A DNA stretch of 64,000 nucleotides from Cephalotus follicularis (GCA_001972305.1 BDDD01001451.1:62001-126000); one strand, 5' to 3'. Counted from the first letter of the stretch, positions 21,581 through 34,656 are shown. Program-made: numbers and translations. Notes: generated by a model from the sequence alone, not told the origin.

Positions 21581-22564
21581 GCCATGGTCGATGCCCACCT
21601 TCTGAAGGAGAGGTCCGAGGAGGATAGCGGCTTGAGCGAGTAGCTCGGGGCTGAGAATGCGAAGCTTAAGAGATCCTTGGTCGCGGACCGTGTTTAGCTG
21701 GACAAAGTGCTGGGGGTCCAGGAGACCATAACTGCCGAGAAGGACGAGGCTCTAGAGGAAGCCAGAAGGGAGATGGGGCTTAAGATAGTCGCAATGCACC
21801 ATAACACTAAGCTGGAAGACAAGCTGAAGGCTCACGGTGATCACTTAGCGCAGATCCACGAGCTTGAAGGTGCTCGAACTAGGGCTGTCATGGAGAGGGT
21901 TGTCCGGGACTTCAAGGTATCCACGGAATTCCGGGATGCTCTGGACCAGGCATCGGAGAGGGCTGTCCTGGACTTCAAGGCGTCTATGGAATTCTGGGAT
22001 GCCATGGACCAGGCTGTGGACAACTATAAGTCCTCTGAAGATTTCAACAAATAGGTCTTTAAGAAGTCCTCTACCAATTTTCGTCGGGGGTTCTACACCT
22101 GCCGAAATATGGTCGAGTTACTCCCGGAGCTCCCTTTGGACTCCCTCATATGCAGTCCCACAGTGGTTGAGTATGACTTCCTCCCCGAGGGGGTTGATGA
22201 AGTTGAGGAAGAGGCTCTTCGGGTCTATGAAGAGGAGCAAAGTCATGCCCAGGAACTAGAGTGGTCGTCCAATGGTCATGAGATGGTTCTTTTCACTGCC
22301 CATGCTGAGGAAGAGAACCTTGGGCCATTGGAAGCAAAGCCTGTTTCTCGCATTGTTGTTGAGGACTCAGCTTCTGAGCACGTGACTGTGGACCCTCCTA
22401 CGCCAGGGATTGAGGATCCCCTACTTGAGACTATGGCTGAGGATCCTCCGCCTCTACCTACTGAGCAAAGAAATGATGATCCTCCTCCGCCTCCTCCAAT
22501 AGAAGAAGATCCTCCTCCAGCTCCTCCAATTGTACATGACATCCCTTCAGGGGATGAAAACTAG

Positions 22565-23527
22565 AATAGCTTTCTTTTTCCTTGCCTTGTACTTTTTTCT
22601 TACTTTTGCAATGTAATTTACTTTTGATGAATGAAATCATATATTTTTGCACCTCGGGTGTCTTTTATTTTTTGCTTCAAATGCTCAGGCTTTAACTAAT
22701 ACTCACAACTCCCTTAGGATAATTTGACATGAGTAATGGAACCTGAACACCTCATTAGCGTCATTGTTTCCCTTGGGGATTTTGTCATAGTCTAACTTAT
22801 AGACTTAATAATTTGGCCTTACAATTTTCAGGCCTAATTGCCTAAGCTTCGTAGTCCCCTTAGGACACCTTATTTCAAAGGCGCTTAGACAAAAAGACTT
22901 AGCCTTTACGAGTTCTGCTGTGTTTGTAGACCAAGTTTCAAGTCTGCCCGGGCAAGTTCTTATGGGTTTGCCGAGCAGGGTCTCGTCTGGTCCGTTATAT
23001 TCTAAACCAGGTCGCCTGAGCTTGCAGTCCACGGAACTTGATCGTTGCAAGTTCTTATGGCTTCGCCTCTCAAGACACGATATGGGTGTGGTCGGGCATT
23101 GAAATGCTGACCAGTGTTTGCTCCCTTGGGAGTCTTATTGCTTCCTTAGAAGTCTTTTTTGTATGGGTAGTCTTAGGTGCTCCTCGTGGGGAGTCTTGAG
23201 TGCTCCTCGTGGGGAGTCTTTTGTGCTCCCCTGGTGGAAGACCTTTGGTGCTCCTCTTGAGGGAGACTTTTCGTGCTCCCCTTGAGAGAGGCTTTTCGTG
23301 AGATGGGACCTCGGTCTGTTTTGAGTACTCCCTTGGGAGCATGGTCTGGCATGCTTAGATTAAAGCTTCTTGGCTGAGGGAATTGATCGGCAGTTGTTCA
23401 GAGGTTTAAGGACATGAACATTGGGCCTCCGGTCCCTTGCAAACTTGGAACTATGACCTTTGTACACACTTTTTGAGAAAAAATTAAATATTATTGACGC
23501 TCTTTCATTTGTACAAGTTACAAAGAA
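22565..23527 (-). other. 3' noncoding modules of element E
   Basis: Between the end of pol and the end of the antisense ORF. It holds the hairpin minisatellite (about 23150-23345, units such as GTGCTCCTCGTGGGGAGTCTT) and, further left, the paired ~190-bp modules (about 22700-23105) with 'aagttcttatgg' and 'ggacaccttattt' words on the plus strand. Both are shared with A and F, in the same order. No coding sequence seen on the minus strand. Confidence 0.65.
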
Positions 23528-26500
23528 TTATTGGTAATACTTCCTCAAATGCTCAGCATTCCAAGCTCTGGGAATTTCCCTGCCCCCCAGAGTTTCAAGT
23601 TTGAATGTTCCTTGGTGGAGCACTCTCTTGACCTTGTATGGTCCTTCCCAATTAGGGGCTAGGTTTCCTCTGGTACCGGTTGGATCTGCAATAGCTGAGT
23701 TGTGTAGGACTAGGTCTCCTTCCCTTAGTGGTCGGGGGTGCACCCTTTTGTTATAGTAACGGCCCACCCTCTGTTGGTATGCTGCAACTTTGATAGCTGC
23801 CTTGTCTCTGAGTTCTTCCACTAAGTCGAGGAGGGTCCTTAGCCCTTCTTCATTATTTTCTTCGCTGAAATGTACGACTCTTGACAACTGTACAACAATT
23901 TCCACTGGTATCATAGCTTCAGCTCCCAAACAAAGACTGTATGGGGACTCACCAGTTGTGGTCCAAGGAGTGGTTCTATAAGCCCATAGTACACTTGGTA
24001 GCTCCTCTATCCATCTTCCCTTGCTATGCTCCAGGCACTTCTTCAAGCCCGAGATGATTTCTCTGTTGATCACCTCGGCTTGACCATTACTCTGGGGGTA
24101 GGCTACTGAGGCTAACCTGTGCTCTATTCTCTATTCCTTGCAAAAATCATGGAAAGCCTGGCAATCGAACTACTTCCCATTATCTGAGACTATTACTCTC
24201 GGGACTCCAAATCTTCAGATTATTGATTTCCATATGAAGCTTTCCGTGTTCTTCTTTGTGATCGTGGCCAGGGGTTCAGCTTCTACCCACTTGGTGAAGT
24301 AGTCCCCTGCCACAGTGAGAAACTTCCTCTGCCCCGTTGCCACTGGTAACGGTCCAACGAAGTCCATCCCCCATTGTGCAAAGGGCCACGGGGCCGTGAT
24401 GGATGTCAGGGGTTATGAGGGTCTCCTGCTTATATTGGCGTACCTCTGATATCTATCACATTTCCTCACAAAGTTTATGGCATCCTGGTGCATGGTCTGC
24501 CAGAAATAGCCCAGCCTCAATAATTTGTGTGACAAGGTTCTGCCTCCCGTGTGATTGCCATAAACTCTTTCATGGACTTCCCATAGAGCATAATTAGCCT
24601 CTAAGGGAGTCATACACCTCAGCCAATGATAGCAGAAAGAACTTTTGTAGAGGATCCCGTCTCGGAATTGGTATCTGTTTGCTCTGTACACTAGTTTTCT
24701 TGCTTCAACGGGGTCCTTGGACAGAATCCCGTCCTCAGCCAATTGATGAAAAGAGTCATCCAGTTCGGCTCCTGTGGTGCATCTATGTCCATCACGTATG
24801 CTCCCGAGATGGTAGGCCTATCCAGGTAGTCCATCAGCACTGTTTTATTTCCCTGCAACTCCTCCGATGTTGCTAACTTGGACATTTGGTCTGCTCGGGC
24901 ATTTTCTACTCTGGGCACCTTCATGACTCTAATCGTTTGGAAAGATGACCTTAAACTCTGAAAGTATGCTAAGTACTTATCCATGGAATCTTCTCTGGCT
25001 TCATACTCACCACTCGCCAAACCAACTACTAGCTGAGAATCACTAGAGGCTTCTATTTTTTGAACCTCCAAGTGCTTCGCTATTGTCAGCCCGGCAATAA
25101 GAGCTTCCCACTCGGCTTCATTATTTATGGCCTTGAATCCAAACCTCAGAGCATACTCTATGGTCCACCCATATGGACTTTTTAACATCAATCCTGCTCC
25201 ACTGCCGGAGACGCAGGACGAGCGATCCACGGACAACTTCCATAATCCCTTCTCTGCTTCAGAGGTGTCTTCTTCCATACACTCCATAAGTGTAGATCTC
25301 CTACAAAATCTGTCAAGATTTGTGATTTTATTGCTGGTCTGGCTTCAAACTTTACATCATACTCGACTAATTTGACCAACCATTTGATCAGCCTTCCTGA
25401 GAGGTCTGGCATTGCTAGTACTTGTCTTAGTGGCTGGTCGGACAGGACCTTGATAGTATGAGCTTGGAAGTAAGGCCTCAACTTCTTTACTGATATGATC
25501 AAAGCATAAGCGAATTTCTCTACCTCTGGATACCTCGCCTCAGTATCGTTCATGGCTTTGCTGACATAATATACTGGCCTTTGAACTTTATCCCCTTCTC
25601 TGACAAGCACTACACTCATTGTGCTTGTTGTTGCCGCAAGGTACAAGTACAGGTCCTCCCCATCCTTAGGTTTTGATATTAAAGGAGGGGAAGCCAAATA
25701 TTTCTTCAACTTGTTGAAGGCTGCTTGACATTCTTCCGACGAAGAAAACCCCTTAGGATCTCTTAATACTTTGAAAAAAAGGGAGGCACTTATCTGCTGA
25801 CTTTGAGACAAACCTACTCAGGGCTGCTATTCTTCCATTCAACTTCTGTATATCCCTGATGGTCTAAGGAGGCCTCATGCTCTGCACTGCTGAAATTTTC
25901 ACCGGGTTGGCCTATATTCCCCTACTTGGGACCATGAACCCGAGGAACTTACCAGAGGTGACCCCAAAAGTACACTCGGAAGTATTGAGCTTCATTTTAT
26001 ATTTCCTTAACACTCCAAAAGTTTCCTCCAAGTCTTTAATGTGGGGGCTCCTTACTGGCGTCTTGACGAGCATGTCGTCAATATAAACCTCCTGTTTTTC
26101 CCGATCTGAGACTCAAAGATCTTGTTGACCAACCGTTGGTAGGTTGCCCTGGTATTCTTCAATCCAAAGGGCATGACTTTGTAACAGTACATGCCTGTAT
26201 CAGTGATGAAGGCTGTCTTGTTCTCGTCAGGCCCATACATGGGAATTTGATTATACCCCGAGTAGGCATCCAAGAAGCTCAACATCCTATACCCCGAGGT
26301 TTCATCCACCAACTGATCAATTTTTGGGAGGGGGAAGTGATCCTTTGGGCAAGCCTTGTTGAGGTCTGTGAAGTCAATACACATCTTCCACTTGCCATTT
26401 GCTTTTTTGACTAGGACTGGGTTCGCTAGCCAGTCTGAATAATGTACTTCTCGGATTAACCATGCCTGTAATAGCTTGCTCACCTCCTCAGCTATTACTT

Positions 26501-27310
26501 GCTTCCTTTCAGGAGCGAAGTTCCTTTTCTTCTGCCTGGTCGGAGGCCTCATAGGATCCACACTTAGCTTGTGCACCATCACTTCTAGGCTGATCCTAGG
26601 AACCTCCTCTGCCGACCAAGCGAATACATCTTTATTGTTTCTAAGGAACATTATGAGCTCCCCTTTCTCCACCTCTCCAAGTTGTGAGCCGACTTGGATG
26701 ATTTTTTCTTCATCGCCCTCTTCCAAGGGCACCTGTAACATTTCTTCCACATGTTGTGGACGCTCGGGTTCCATATCCCCTCGGAGCTCCACATTTGCTA
26801 TGGACAACGTCTTCTCCTTCCCCTTGTCCATCACGGTAGTTTTGTAGCACTGTCTTGCTAGCTGCTAATCTCCTTTGACTTCCCCCAAGCCAAACCTCAT
26901 TGGAAATTTCATCACCAAGTGTCTCATAGACACTATTGCCTCCAACAGGTTCAAACATGGACGCCCGACTATAGCATTGTACGGACTTGGTGTATCCACT
27001 ACCAGAAATGTCATATGGACCTGGGTCTGACGTGGGGCCGTGCCTGCAACCACGGATAGGTCAATGGATCCTAGAGGATGGACCATCTCCCCTACAAAGC
27101 CAACCAGTAGGGTCTACACAGGCCTGAGCTGATTGATCGGTATCTTTAGCTGATCAAATGCATGTTTATACAAGATATCGGCCGAGCTCCCGCTATCTAT
27201 TAGGATCATCTTAATAGTGAAAAATTCCACCAGAAGAGTTACCACCACTGGATCATCATGAGGGATACATACTCCCTCGTAGTCCACCTCGGAGAAGGAT
27301 ATCACCTCCT
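23528..27310 (-). pseudogene. pol: Tat pol of element E: protease, RT, two RNases H, integrase
   Basis: Read on the minus strand. Protease (about 27310-26860): 'MILIDSGSSADILYKHAF' with the D-S-G active site. RT (about 26834-25880): 'RMCIDFTDLNKACPKDHFPLP' and 'YNQIPM...FITDTGMYCYKVMPFGLKN'. First RNase H (about 25811-25300): 'YLAATTSTMSVVLVREG'. Second, archaeal-like RNase H (about 25250-24790): 'GFKAINNEAEWEALIAGL' and 'ASSDSQLVVG'. Integrase (about 24742-23545): 'MAEDGILSK' N-terminal part, zinc region 'LLRLGYFWQTMHQDAINFVRKCDRCQ'-like, C-terminal 'GTFKLETLGG'. The dual RNase H arrangement is typical of Tat. Many breaks. Confidence 0.8.
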
Positions 27311-27459
27311 CATCTCCACCAGTCTTTATCCTCTTGCAATGCTGAATCTATTGCACTACAAGGGATTGCCTTCCATAGGCCTTTCAAGCATTTTTATGGT
27401 CACCAACAGACGCGACCCCTCCAGAGATGGTGTGGATGACACCTCCGGGTTGATGTTGC

Positions 27460-29143
27460 TGCTCTTCTGGCTACTGCGGAGCTTCTTCTCTGCGCTCCCT
27501 CATTTGCTGAGGAGCGTTTCTATCCACATACTTGCGTAGGTGCCCCTTGCGAATCAGGTCTTCTATCCGATTCTGTAGCTGCCTGCACTCCTTGGTATCG
27601 TGCCTGTGGCCACGATGGTACTGGAAATATTTCTCTGTGTCCCTTTTCTCAGCTGAGAACCTCATAGGTGATGGCCATTGGATGGGGACCTTATCTTTCT
27701 CCACCGCAAGTATCCTGGTACGAGACTCCAGGAGGGGGGCAAAGTTGTTGTCTGCAGGGATGGGCGCCCCTCCCCTTGGTGTCTTCTCTCTCCTAGAGAG
27801 TTTATGCCTAAGGTCATCCTTGTGGAGCTCAGGCATCTCCTTCCTTTTCTCTTTCTTACCGGGAGCATTTCGTGAATGCTCCCCTTTCTCCACATGATGG
27901 CCCCACCAGGATGTTTTTTGTTTCCTGGCCGCCATCCCCTCCTCGGTATTGATATACCTCTCTGCTCTTCTCAGCAGGTCCGCCATATCCACCGCAGGAT
28001 TTTTCAACAGAGAGAAAGTGAAGGGAGAGTCGTTCTTCAGCCCACTGTCCTGAAGGACGGCTCCAGGTCTTTCACTGTTAGAGACTCCTTGTTGAATCTG
28101 GTGAGGTAGTCTCTTAGTGATTCATCTCTCCCAAGCACCACGTTGATCAGATGGGTTGAGCTTCTCCTCTGCGTGGCGCTGTTGAGGAATTTGGTGACGA
28201 ACAGTTCTGCAAACTGATCGAAATTCTCCACTGAACCCTCTGCCAGGGTAAAATACCATGACTGGCCAGCTCCAGTCAATGTTGCCGGGAATCCTCTGCA
28301 GAGTGTGGCGTCCGAGGCTTGGTGCACTAACATGGTTTGGATGTAAGTGCGCACATGCTGCATGGGATCCGTGGACCCTTTATACTGCTGGAGACTCGGG
28401 AACCAGAATCCATTAAGGATACGCTCCTTCATGATCTCGGATGTGAAGGGGTTGGCACTAATGTTGCGCACCTTGGCCAAATATCCCCTTGGCTGCTTGG
28501 CTCCTCAGATCCTCTTCTCCATCTCTGCAAGCTTCCTGTTCATTGCTTGCTTAACATCATCAATGTCCCTAACCCTGCTAGAAATCTATGACTCCCCTGC
28601 CAATGTGGCTGTGCGGCTCATCCTACTCCCCCGCACTGTTCCGGTCCTGTGCGAGGCATTGGAGTGCACATGCATCTCCTCAGCACCTCCCTGGAGATCC
28701 ACTTCCATCACTTGGTTCTCGGAGTGCTCTGGTCGGGGATTGTTGTGATCCTGGGCAGTTGAGGACTCTGCCCTCTGAGATGTATTCATCTCAGTTCTCC
28801 TCCCCAGGGGTGTATCAACCCCTGACCGCCTTAGGGGGAGCAGGCCCCTTGGCAGGTTTCGCCTTTGCCCACGGGGGCGTTGATTCACCTGGGCTGGCCT
28901 GTGCTGTCTGGAATGTCCTCGGACCACTGGTTGGGCAGGTCCGACCTTATTTTGGTTGGCTAAACTTGTAGCCAACAAGTTTGTGAGGCGCTCCACTCCT
29001 TGGAGCAGCTGAGTGAATTGCTCCCCAGTAACAGGAGCTTGCTTTGCAGTGGCAACAACTTGGCCGGTCGAAGTTGGGTTGTTTCCAGTAGCTGCCTGGC
29101 TGCCATCAAGGGCGGAAGGGTTGTTATTCTTTCTCGAAGGCAT
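27460..29143 (-). pseudogene. gag: Tat gag of element E
   Basis: Starts near 29143 with PSRKNNNPSALDGSQ-type sequence, as in element A. Then 'EQFTQLLQGVERLTNLLATSLANQNK', a Pro/Arg-rich linker, the core 'FWFPSLQQYKGSTDPMQHVRTYI' and 'LCRGFPATLTGAGQSWYFTL' (about 28400-28230), 'LLRRAERYINTEEGMAARK', and a zinc-knuckle-like 'YHRGHRHDTKECRQLQNRIEDLI' near the end. Structural particle protein. A few breaks only. Confidence 0.75.
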
Positions 29144-29169
29144 GATTCTTGATAGCTTTTCGTTGCGTT

Positions 29170-29212
29170 TGTTGATGCAAAAACCCTTCCTCAATAGTAC
29201 CCCACGTGTAAG
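29170..29212 (-). repeat. Remaining edge of the 5' LTR of element E
   Basis: 43 bp beginning TGTTGATGCAAAAACC, next to gag, matching the start of the 3' LTR of the same element at 18959 (TGTTGATGCAAAAATCC). It is followed directly by the LTR of chromovirus B at 29213. Confidence 0.7.
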
Positions 29213-32200
29213 TGTCACGCCCCAAAAAGTGGGATGGGCCCCACGATTAGACACGTGGCAATCCGTACAATCAATATCAATAATTTTCATAAAAATTTAA
29301 AACGTATAAATAAATCATAACCATAAACATTTATTTAATGTGTGGATTACAGACCCAGTTCGAATCATACAGATTACATACCGCTATGAACCAGAATAAA
29401 ATAAATACATAATTTATTTTCCTGCAACTTGTCCATGAAAGCGTATTGTCGAGGAGAAACTTACTCAAAAATCCTTGTCTTTAGCGTTGCTGCGACGTGC
29501 CTCCACCACCTGTACCTGTACCTGGCCCATTCAAAGGAATGGGTCAGCAACCCTGAGGGTTGTGTAGGTCACCCCAGATTCGGTCACATACCAGAGGGAC
29601 AAACAATACAAGAAGAGGAGAAAATAATAATAAATATTCATGCCTACATTAATACAAATCACAATCCATTGCATAACCATCGGCATCCTTTATTCTCGGA
29701 CTACTCTACTCGAATCATACATAACAATCATGGCACAGAGGAGTCTAGTCCGGTCATCCTATGGTCTGGTCATTATACATAGTTCACCTTTAGGCTCACC
29801 TGCCAGCGGAATTCTCCTCCGGGTTCACATGCCGAGCGGAATTCGCCACTTGCTCACCTGCTCTGACGGTTCACCCTTTGGATCACCAGCTTTGGCAGAA
29901 TTCACCTTTAGGTTCACCATTAGCGGATTCACCCGAGGATCACCTGCCTCGTGGTATTCACCCATTGGGTTCACCTGCTCGGCGGAATTCTCCCCAGTTG
30001 GGCTCGCCTGTCTGGGATTATCCTTAAACTTCCTTTACTAATCCTATTTCTTTTCTTTAACATTTATGATCCATTCTTTAAGTCCGACTAGAGTACATTG
30101 TGCATGGCACTTCCTATACTATGCTCCACGTGTGCATGGCGCATGCACGTGATGTCATCTTCTATTCCTTGAAATGCATGCATGCACGCATGCAAGGTGA
30201 CTGTTTGCCTTTTTAAGCATTTGCCCGAGGATGTGCATATTGCCAGAGTGTACTCGCCTTCTTCTTCAACCTACTTAGCAGAGGAACGTGCCTGGTGTGT
30301 GAGGCCTTAAGACAATAGCACTGCACCGTGACTGCTATCGTGGCACCTCAGCGCCTCAACGTCGCGCCTCACCTCAGCACCTATGGCGCGACTCCTTATC
30401 ACTTCTAGCATGCACAGGACGCATGCAAGATTCAATGGAGAGCCATGGTCGAGGATGGTGCCTACATCAGTGAGCTCGGGCGCCACAGCAATGGCACCTC
30501 GGACATGTGAGCTCTGCACTGGACTGCTCGGGCATGGCAGCTGGCAGCGAGTGGCTCGACACACCTTCAACATGTCTGCTCTGCACTATTACCTCTGGCA
30601 TCATGGCAGGGAAGAGGTGTCATCTCTGCATATCGTCACGGCAGGGCAGAGGAGCTCTGGTGCGAATTATGAGGAGCTCGGCCACAGCGCTGCATGCTTG
30701 GGAATGCATGCACGTATAATGGCGAGCTTAGCACCCCAGTGCCACTTAGCGCCATTACTGATGGAGCCTGGCATCTCGACACCATATCTCCTCGGAACGC
30801 ATGCTCAGTGGTGGCTCCTCAAACGTGATGGTTGGCACCTCGGCAAAGCCAACACTGTCACCTCGGCCAACATTGGGTGGCATCCCAGGCATGCTCATCG
30901 ACACAACGTGTGGCACCTCGGGCGTTCTTCCCAGGCGTGTGTCATGGTGGCTCCTCGGGTGCTTGTCACCTCAGGCCATGGCCACCCCGGGCTTTGCACC
31001 CTAGGAGCTCTGGTCCATGGTGGGAGAAGCCATGGCTGGCTCCCCTGGTGTAGGGTACCTCAGCCTTGATGCCCAGTTCTATCCTCGTCTCCAAGTCTCC
31101 TCTGGCACGACATCTCCCCAGGCGTTGATACCTCGAGACATAGTTCTCGGCATTAAACCATGGCGTTTGGCACTGGCTCCTCAGACGTTCACTCTTAGCT
31201 CCTTGGCACGTCGTCTCTAGCGCTTGCAGTGGGGATCAGGTGTGGTAGGGAAGCCCGGTGCTTGTCGGCTAGGGGCTCGACCAGCAGCCATGCTAGGACG
31301 CAAGGCCAGTAAAGCTCAACATCCCACCACTCCTCTGCATATGGCGTCCCTCACGAGTGCACTGTTTGTGTAACAGTAGCGCACGAAACAGCCAGGAAAG
31401 GCGATCACGCGCAAGGCATGCTACTGACTAGGAAACTCCTTCAGAGGACTAGTGTATATATTCCTTATCTTACCACTATTAACATGACTACAATCCATAT
31501 CATACTAACATCAGGAGAAAAATGAGCAGAGAAGAGACACACAGCAGACAAGCAATAAAAGCACACAAAACAACTACATACATACACATGCTGGTAGGCA
31601 CTCGGGTATGGAGTAACCTACCTGGAGGTGGTTGGTAACGGAGATGGTTTACTGGCTCCACAATTTCTGGACTTCCTTCCTTGCCGAGGACTACCACACG
31701 TTCAAGTTGTCTCTTTCCTTTACTCTTGCTCTATTTTCTCCTTACTCCCTTAAGGTGGGTATTTAAAGATTGCACCTTTTTGAAATCAGGGGACCTTCCT
31801 CTTGTCTTCTTCCTCCCTTCCTGCCAACAGCCGGTCCCAACTTCCACTTTCTCACTTCTCTCGACTTTTCTGGAACCAGTGTATGTGAAAAATGCCAAAG
31901 CATATTTTATGACCACCTTTCTCCTTATATACTTGCTAACAGAAGCCTCTGGAATTTTCATGAAATTCCAAATGGATGCAGGCTGCTCTTGTGGGCTTTG
32001 GGCTGACTTCCTCATATGGCCCTATGTTCTTTAGTTTTAAGCCCAATCACCTTATGCCTTATTAATTTCGGCCCAAAGAAAATAAAACAATTCTTAAGCC
32101 CGAGATCATAATTTATATTCCATTAAGACCCTATTAAATACATTATAATTTTGGGTCCAGCCCAAAAGGTGAGAAAATAATTATAAACCCAATAAATATA

Positions 32201-32225
32201 TTTTATGATATTTTGGGCTCTTACA
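29213..32225 (-). repeat. 3' LTR of chromovirus B
   Basis: 3013 bp, plus-strand ends TGTCACGCCCC and GGGCTCTTACA. Contains the twin hairpin (29526-29543 and 29548-29562), the GGTGAACC-type minisatellite (about 29780-30010), a GC-rich block (about 30120-31360) and a sense TATA box (TATATAAGG, 31923-31931). A purine-rich tract (sense AAGGAGGGGAGGA) lies directly outside at 32226-32238, as expected for a 3' LTR. Confidence 0.85.
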
Positions 32226-32978
32226 TCCTCCCCTCCTTAGAGAAATCTCGTCCCGAGATTTCCTAGGGTGAAAACAACTGGGGGTATTTAGTTTGCATAT
32301 CATCTTCTCTTTCCCACGTGGCTTCTTCCACTCCGTGGTATTGCCATAATACCTTTACTAACGGGATGGTCTTGTTTCTCAATTGCTTGATTCGTCGGTC
32401 AAGAATTCGGATAGGCAACTCTTCGAAACTCAAATCCGTTCTTAACTATAGAGGTTCCCATTGTAAAACGTGAGAAGGGTCGGGATGATACTTCCGCAGC
32501 ATCAAAACATGAAACACGTTGTGCACATCCGCCAGGCTGGGTGGTAAGGCAAGTCGATAAGCAACATCACCCACTCTCTCAAGGATCTCGAAAGGTCCTA
32601 TAAACCGAGGGGTCAATTTCCTTTCTTGCCGAACCTCATAATTCCTTTAGTCGGAGAGACTTTAAGGAATACATGATCGCCCACAGCGAACTCCAATTCT
32701 CGCCTGCGGTGGTCCGCATAGCTTTTCTGTCGGCTTTGCGCTGTACGGAGTCTATCCCGGATAACTTTCGCCTTTTCAATCGTGTCTTGTACAAGCTTGG
32801 GTCCCATAAGACTCTGCTCTCCCACTTCAAACCAACAGATTGGGGTTCTGTATTTCATCCCATAGAGAGCCTCGAATGGTTCCATACCAATGCTGGCGTG
32901 GAAACTGTTGTTATACGAGAACTCTACCAGCGGTAGATGGTCTTCCCAGCTACCTCCCCAATCCAAAACGCATGCTCG
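32226..32978 (-). pseudogene. pol: Chromovirus B: integrase C-terminal part and chromodomain
   Basis: On the minus strand: '[35 protein letters not shown]' (end of integrase core), then '[31 protein letters not shown]' (GPY/F-type region), then the chromodomain words just before the polypurine tract. The chromodomain targets integration to chromatin in chromoviruses. The same stretch in element C (34977-35400) is nearly parallel. Incomplete, with breaks. Confidence 0.75.
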
Positions 32979-34457
32979 TACCACTGATAGAAACGGACAA
33001 AACCGAATCCAATGCCATAAATGGACAATGGTGTGTAGGGTGTAAAACAAAACAAAACATACAAACATGGCAGCGGAAGAACACCAAATTAAAACAAAAC
33101 AATCCATTATGGCACGTCCACAGACCACATGGATCACCATATCATCACATTGATTGAATTAGTGTCACCAATGAAAAACAAAAGTGACACAAAACACAAA
33201 AGACTACAAAGGAAAGACTAGAAGTTCATTACCACACGGTGATGGCTCCTTCTTTCTTTGCTGCACCAAGATTGCAAAGACTCCCTTCCAAAGCTTCCAA
33301 TGCGTTCTGCTTCTGATCCAAGTCGAATCACCTTGAAGCTCCAAGCACCAAGAAGTAAAGTTCTCTCACACACTTTCTAAGCTTAGGTAAAGTAAATTGA
33401 TATTGACCAATGAAGTCAAAATCAATTCACCCTAGATAAGTTCTTGCTTGGTGTATTACAAATCAAAGGAACACTCACAATCTACAGAGAGAAAAACGAA
33501 GTCACCTTGCCCAGCAAAGCTCTCAACTTACCTTCTTATTTTCTGCAGAAAAATGCTTATATCTAGTCCCCATTTCTCTCTCCCAATCTCCCATTCACTT
33601 AGGATCATGGTTCTCACTCCCTGGGAGTCCGAAGCCACCATTCCCACGTTTCTAAAATGTGTAAAATCAAGAGAAATCGATTAAAGATGTGAGAGAAAAC
33701 GTGTCCAAGATGTGAGGTCGTGCGCAGGTCGCACGTCCTGCTCAAAGACGTCGACACCTTCCAAAGGACATCGACGTCCATGAAATGTGACACTGAAGAC
33801 ATCGATGCTTTCTAAAAGACATCGACGTCTTTAAAAACATTAAGCATCGACGTCTTTCTAAAAGTCATCGATGTCTTTGTCTGGCTAGTGAAGCATTAAG
33901 AGTCTAACACTTTTAGTGATCTCATGTACCTTTTTCAATATTGATTAAGTAAGATCAAACATATGTGTTTCCACAAAATGCCAAATCCACATAACCGATA
34001 TTTGACACCAAGACTTAATATGTCTAACACATTAAAGATCTAATCATTATAAGGCAGAGACCCTTTAAAATCTTGATTAAAACAAGAGGTGTTCATAAAT
34101 TATTGAATTACCCCTATGGTTCAGTTTAGTCATTCTAAATGATCCCAGACCATTTAAATGCTCTCAGAATAATATCTAATATTATCCAGATGGAAAAATT
34201 AATCTAATTTAATTTTCCCATAATTTATTACACACCTCATTAACCCTAGATTCCCTGAGTCGTCGATTCACGTGTACTATAATCCCTTGTCATGCTTGGC
34301 CCCGATTGAGGTTTAGGGTAAGGATATGTGTCAACCCTAGATGATACCTCAATGGCTAAAATATCTGATCATTACTAGGACCTTTGGTAAACACTCCGAA
34401 AATCTAATTTCCAGTCTACCTCAACCTTGGCCAAGGATTTCATAAGTCCAACCTATT
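32979..34457. other. Unassigned LTR-like segment X
   Basis: About 1.5 kb between the integrase of B and the LTR edge of C. It matches neither element. Words such as 'catggcagcggaagaac' resemble plant copia LTR or 3' leader sequence, and at 33740-33885 it carries a dense cluster of ATCGAT/GTCGAC/GACGTC palindromes like those in copia-1, T1 and D. I see no coding region. Its ends do not form a convincing TG...CA pair with a target duplication, so it may be a rearranged fragment and not a clean insertion. Confidence 0.4.
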
Positions 34458-34656
34458 TACACTTTCTACATAAAAGCCTTACACCAATTTAAATCCGATC
34501 CAGGGGGAATAAAACAATTCCTTAAGCCCAAAAATCATAATTTATTTTCCATTAAGGCCCAATTAAATTCATCATAAATTTCGGGTCCAGCCCAAAAAGT
34601 GAGAAAATAATTACAAAGCCCAATAATAATATTTTATAATATTTAGGGATCTTACA
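34458..34656 (-). repeat. 3' LTR remnant of chromovirus C
   Basis: The last 199 bp before the polypurine tract match the end of the 5' LTR at 42052-42126 plus 46669-46795 (words CCTATTTACACTTTCTACATA and ATTTAGGG(A/C)TC). The end ...ATCTTACA is followed by a purine-rich tract on the sense strand. Confidence 0.8.

Larger units (their letters stand above)
19815..22564 (+). pseudogene. Tat antisense ORF (Transposase_28-like), element E
   Basis: Antisense to element E. First region (19815-20781): Ser-rich start, then MARTKQTKR (19857), then the family core 'FQDALEHGLRLPLSPFAI', 'LLAENTKTVKSWREKYFM' and 'PCPWRDTLDTV'. This is the plant 'putative gypsy type transposon' (Transposase_28) family. Second region: Ala/Glu-rich helical segments ('AMDQAVDNYKSS'), likely coiled coil. 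C-terminus: a proline-rich acidic tail ('DDPPPPPPIEEDPPP'). Two intron-like gaps lie at 20782-20870 and 21506-21580. No transposase chemistry is known for this family; the function is unknown. Several breaks. Confidence 0.75.
18959..29212 (-). mobile_element. Ty3/gypsy Tat-lineage element E
   Basis: A minus-strand Tat element and the most complete one in the window by gene content. In plus-strand order: 3' LTR (18959-19435), polypurine tract (about 19436-19450, sense AAAGAGGA), antisense ORF on the plus strand (19815-22564), noncoding modules (22565-23527), pol (23528-27310), gag (27460-29143) and 43 bp of 5' LTR (29170-29212), where chromovirus B begins. Having two different RNase H domains together with an antisense ORF is a hallmark of the Tat clade. 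Broken, with about ten interruptions; age not measurable because only one LTR is substantially present. Confidence 0.85.
29213..32978 (-). mobile_element. Ty3/gypsy chromovirus B (Tekay/Del type), 3' portion
   Basis: Minus-strand element sitting in the LTR of Tat element E. Parts seen in plus-strand order: 3' LTR (29213-32225), polypurine tract, chromodomain and C-terminal integrase (32226-32978). Upstream domains are absent because segment X follows. It is close in sequence to element C. Fossil, incomplete, with a few breaks in the part present. Confidence 0.8.

Noticed and set aside
30383-31069. 228-residue open frame in the LTR of chromovirus B, and a similar 264-residue frame at 61327-62121
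   Set aside because: Both lie in the GC-rich repeat block, where stop codons are rare by composition. Frames are open in several phases, and the two do not encode similar proteins.
31681-32034. 117-residue open frame near the TATA region of the B LTR
   Set aside because: Antisense to the LTR transcript, with no similarity to known families and no equivalent frame in C or G.
32979-34457. Segment X as a clean solo LTR
   Set aside because: No TG...CA pair with matching flanking 5-mers could be found, and its two flanks belong to different element parts, so only 'unassigned LTR-like' is justified.
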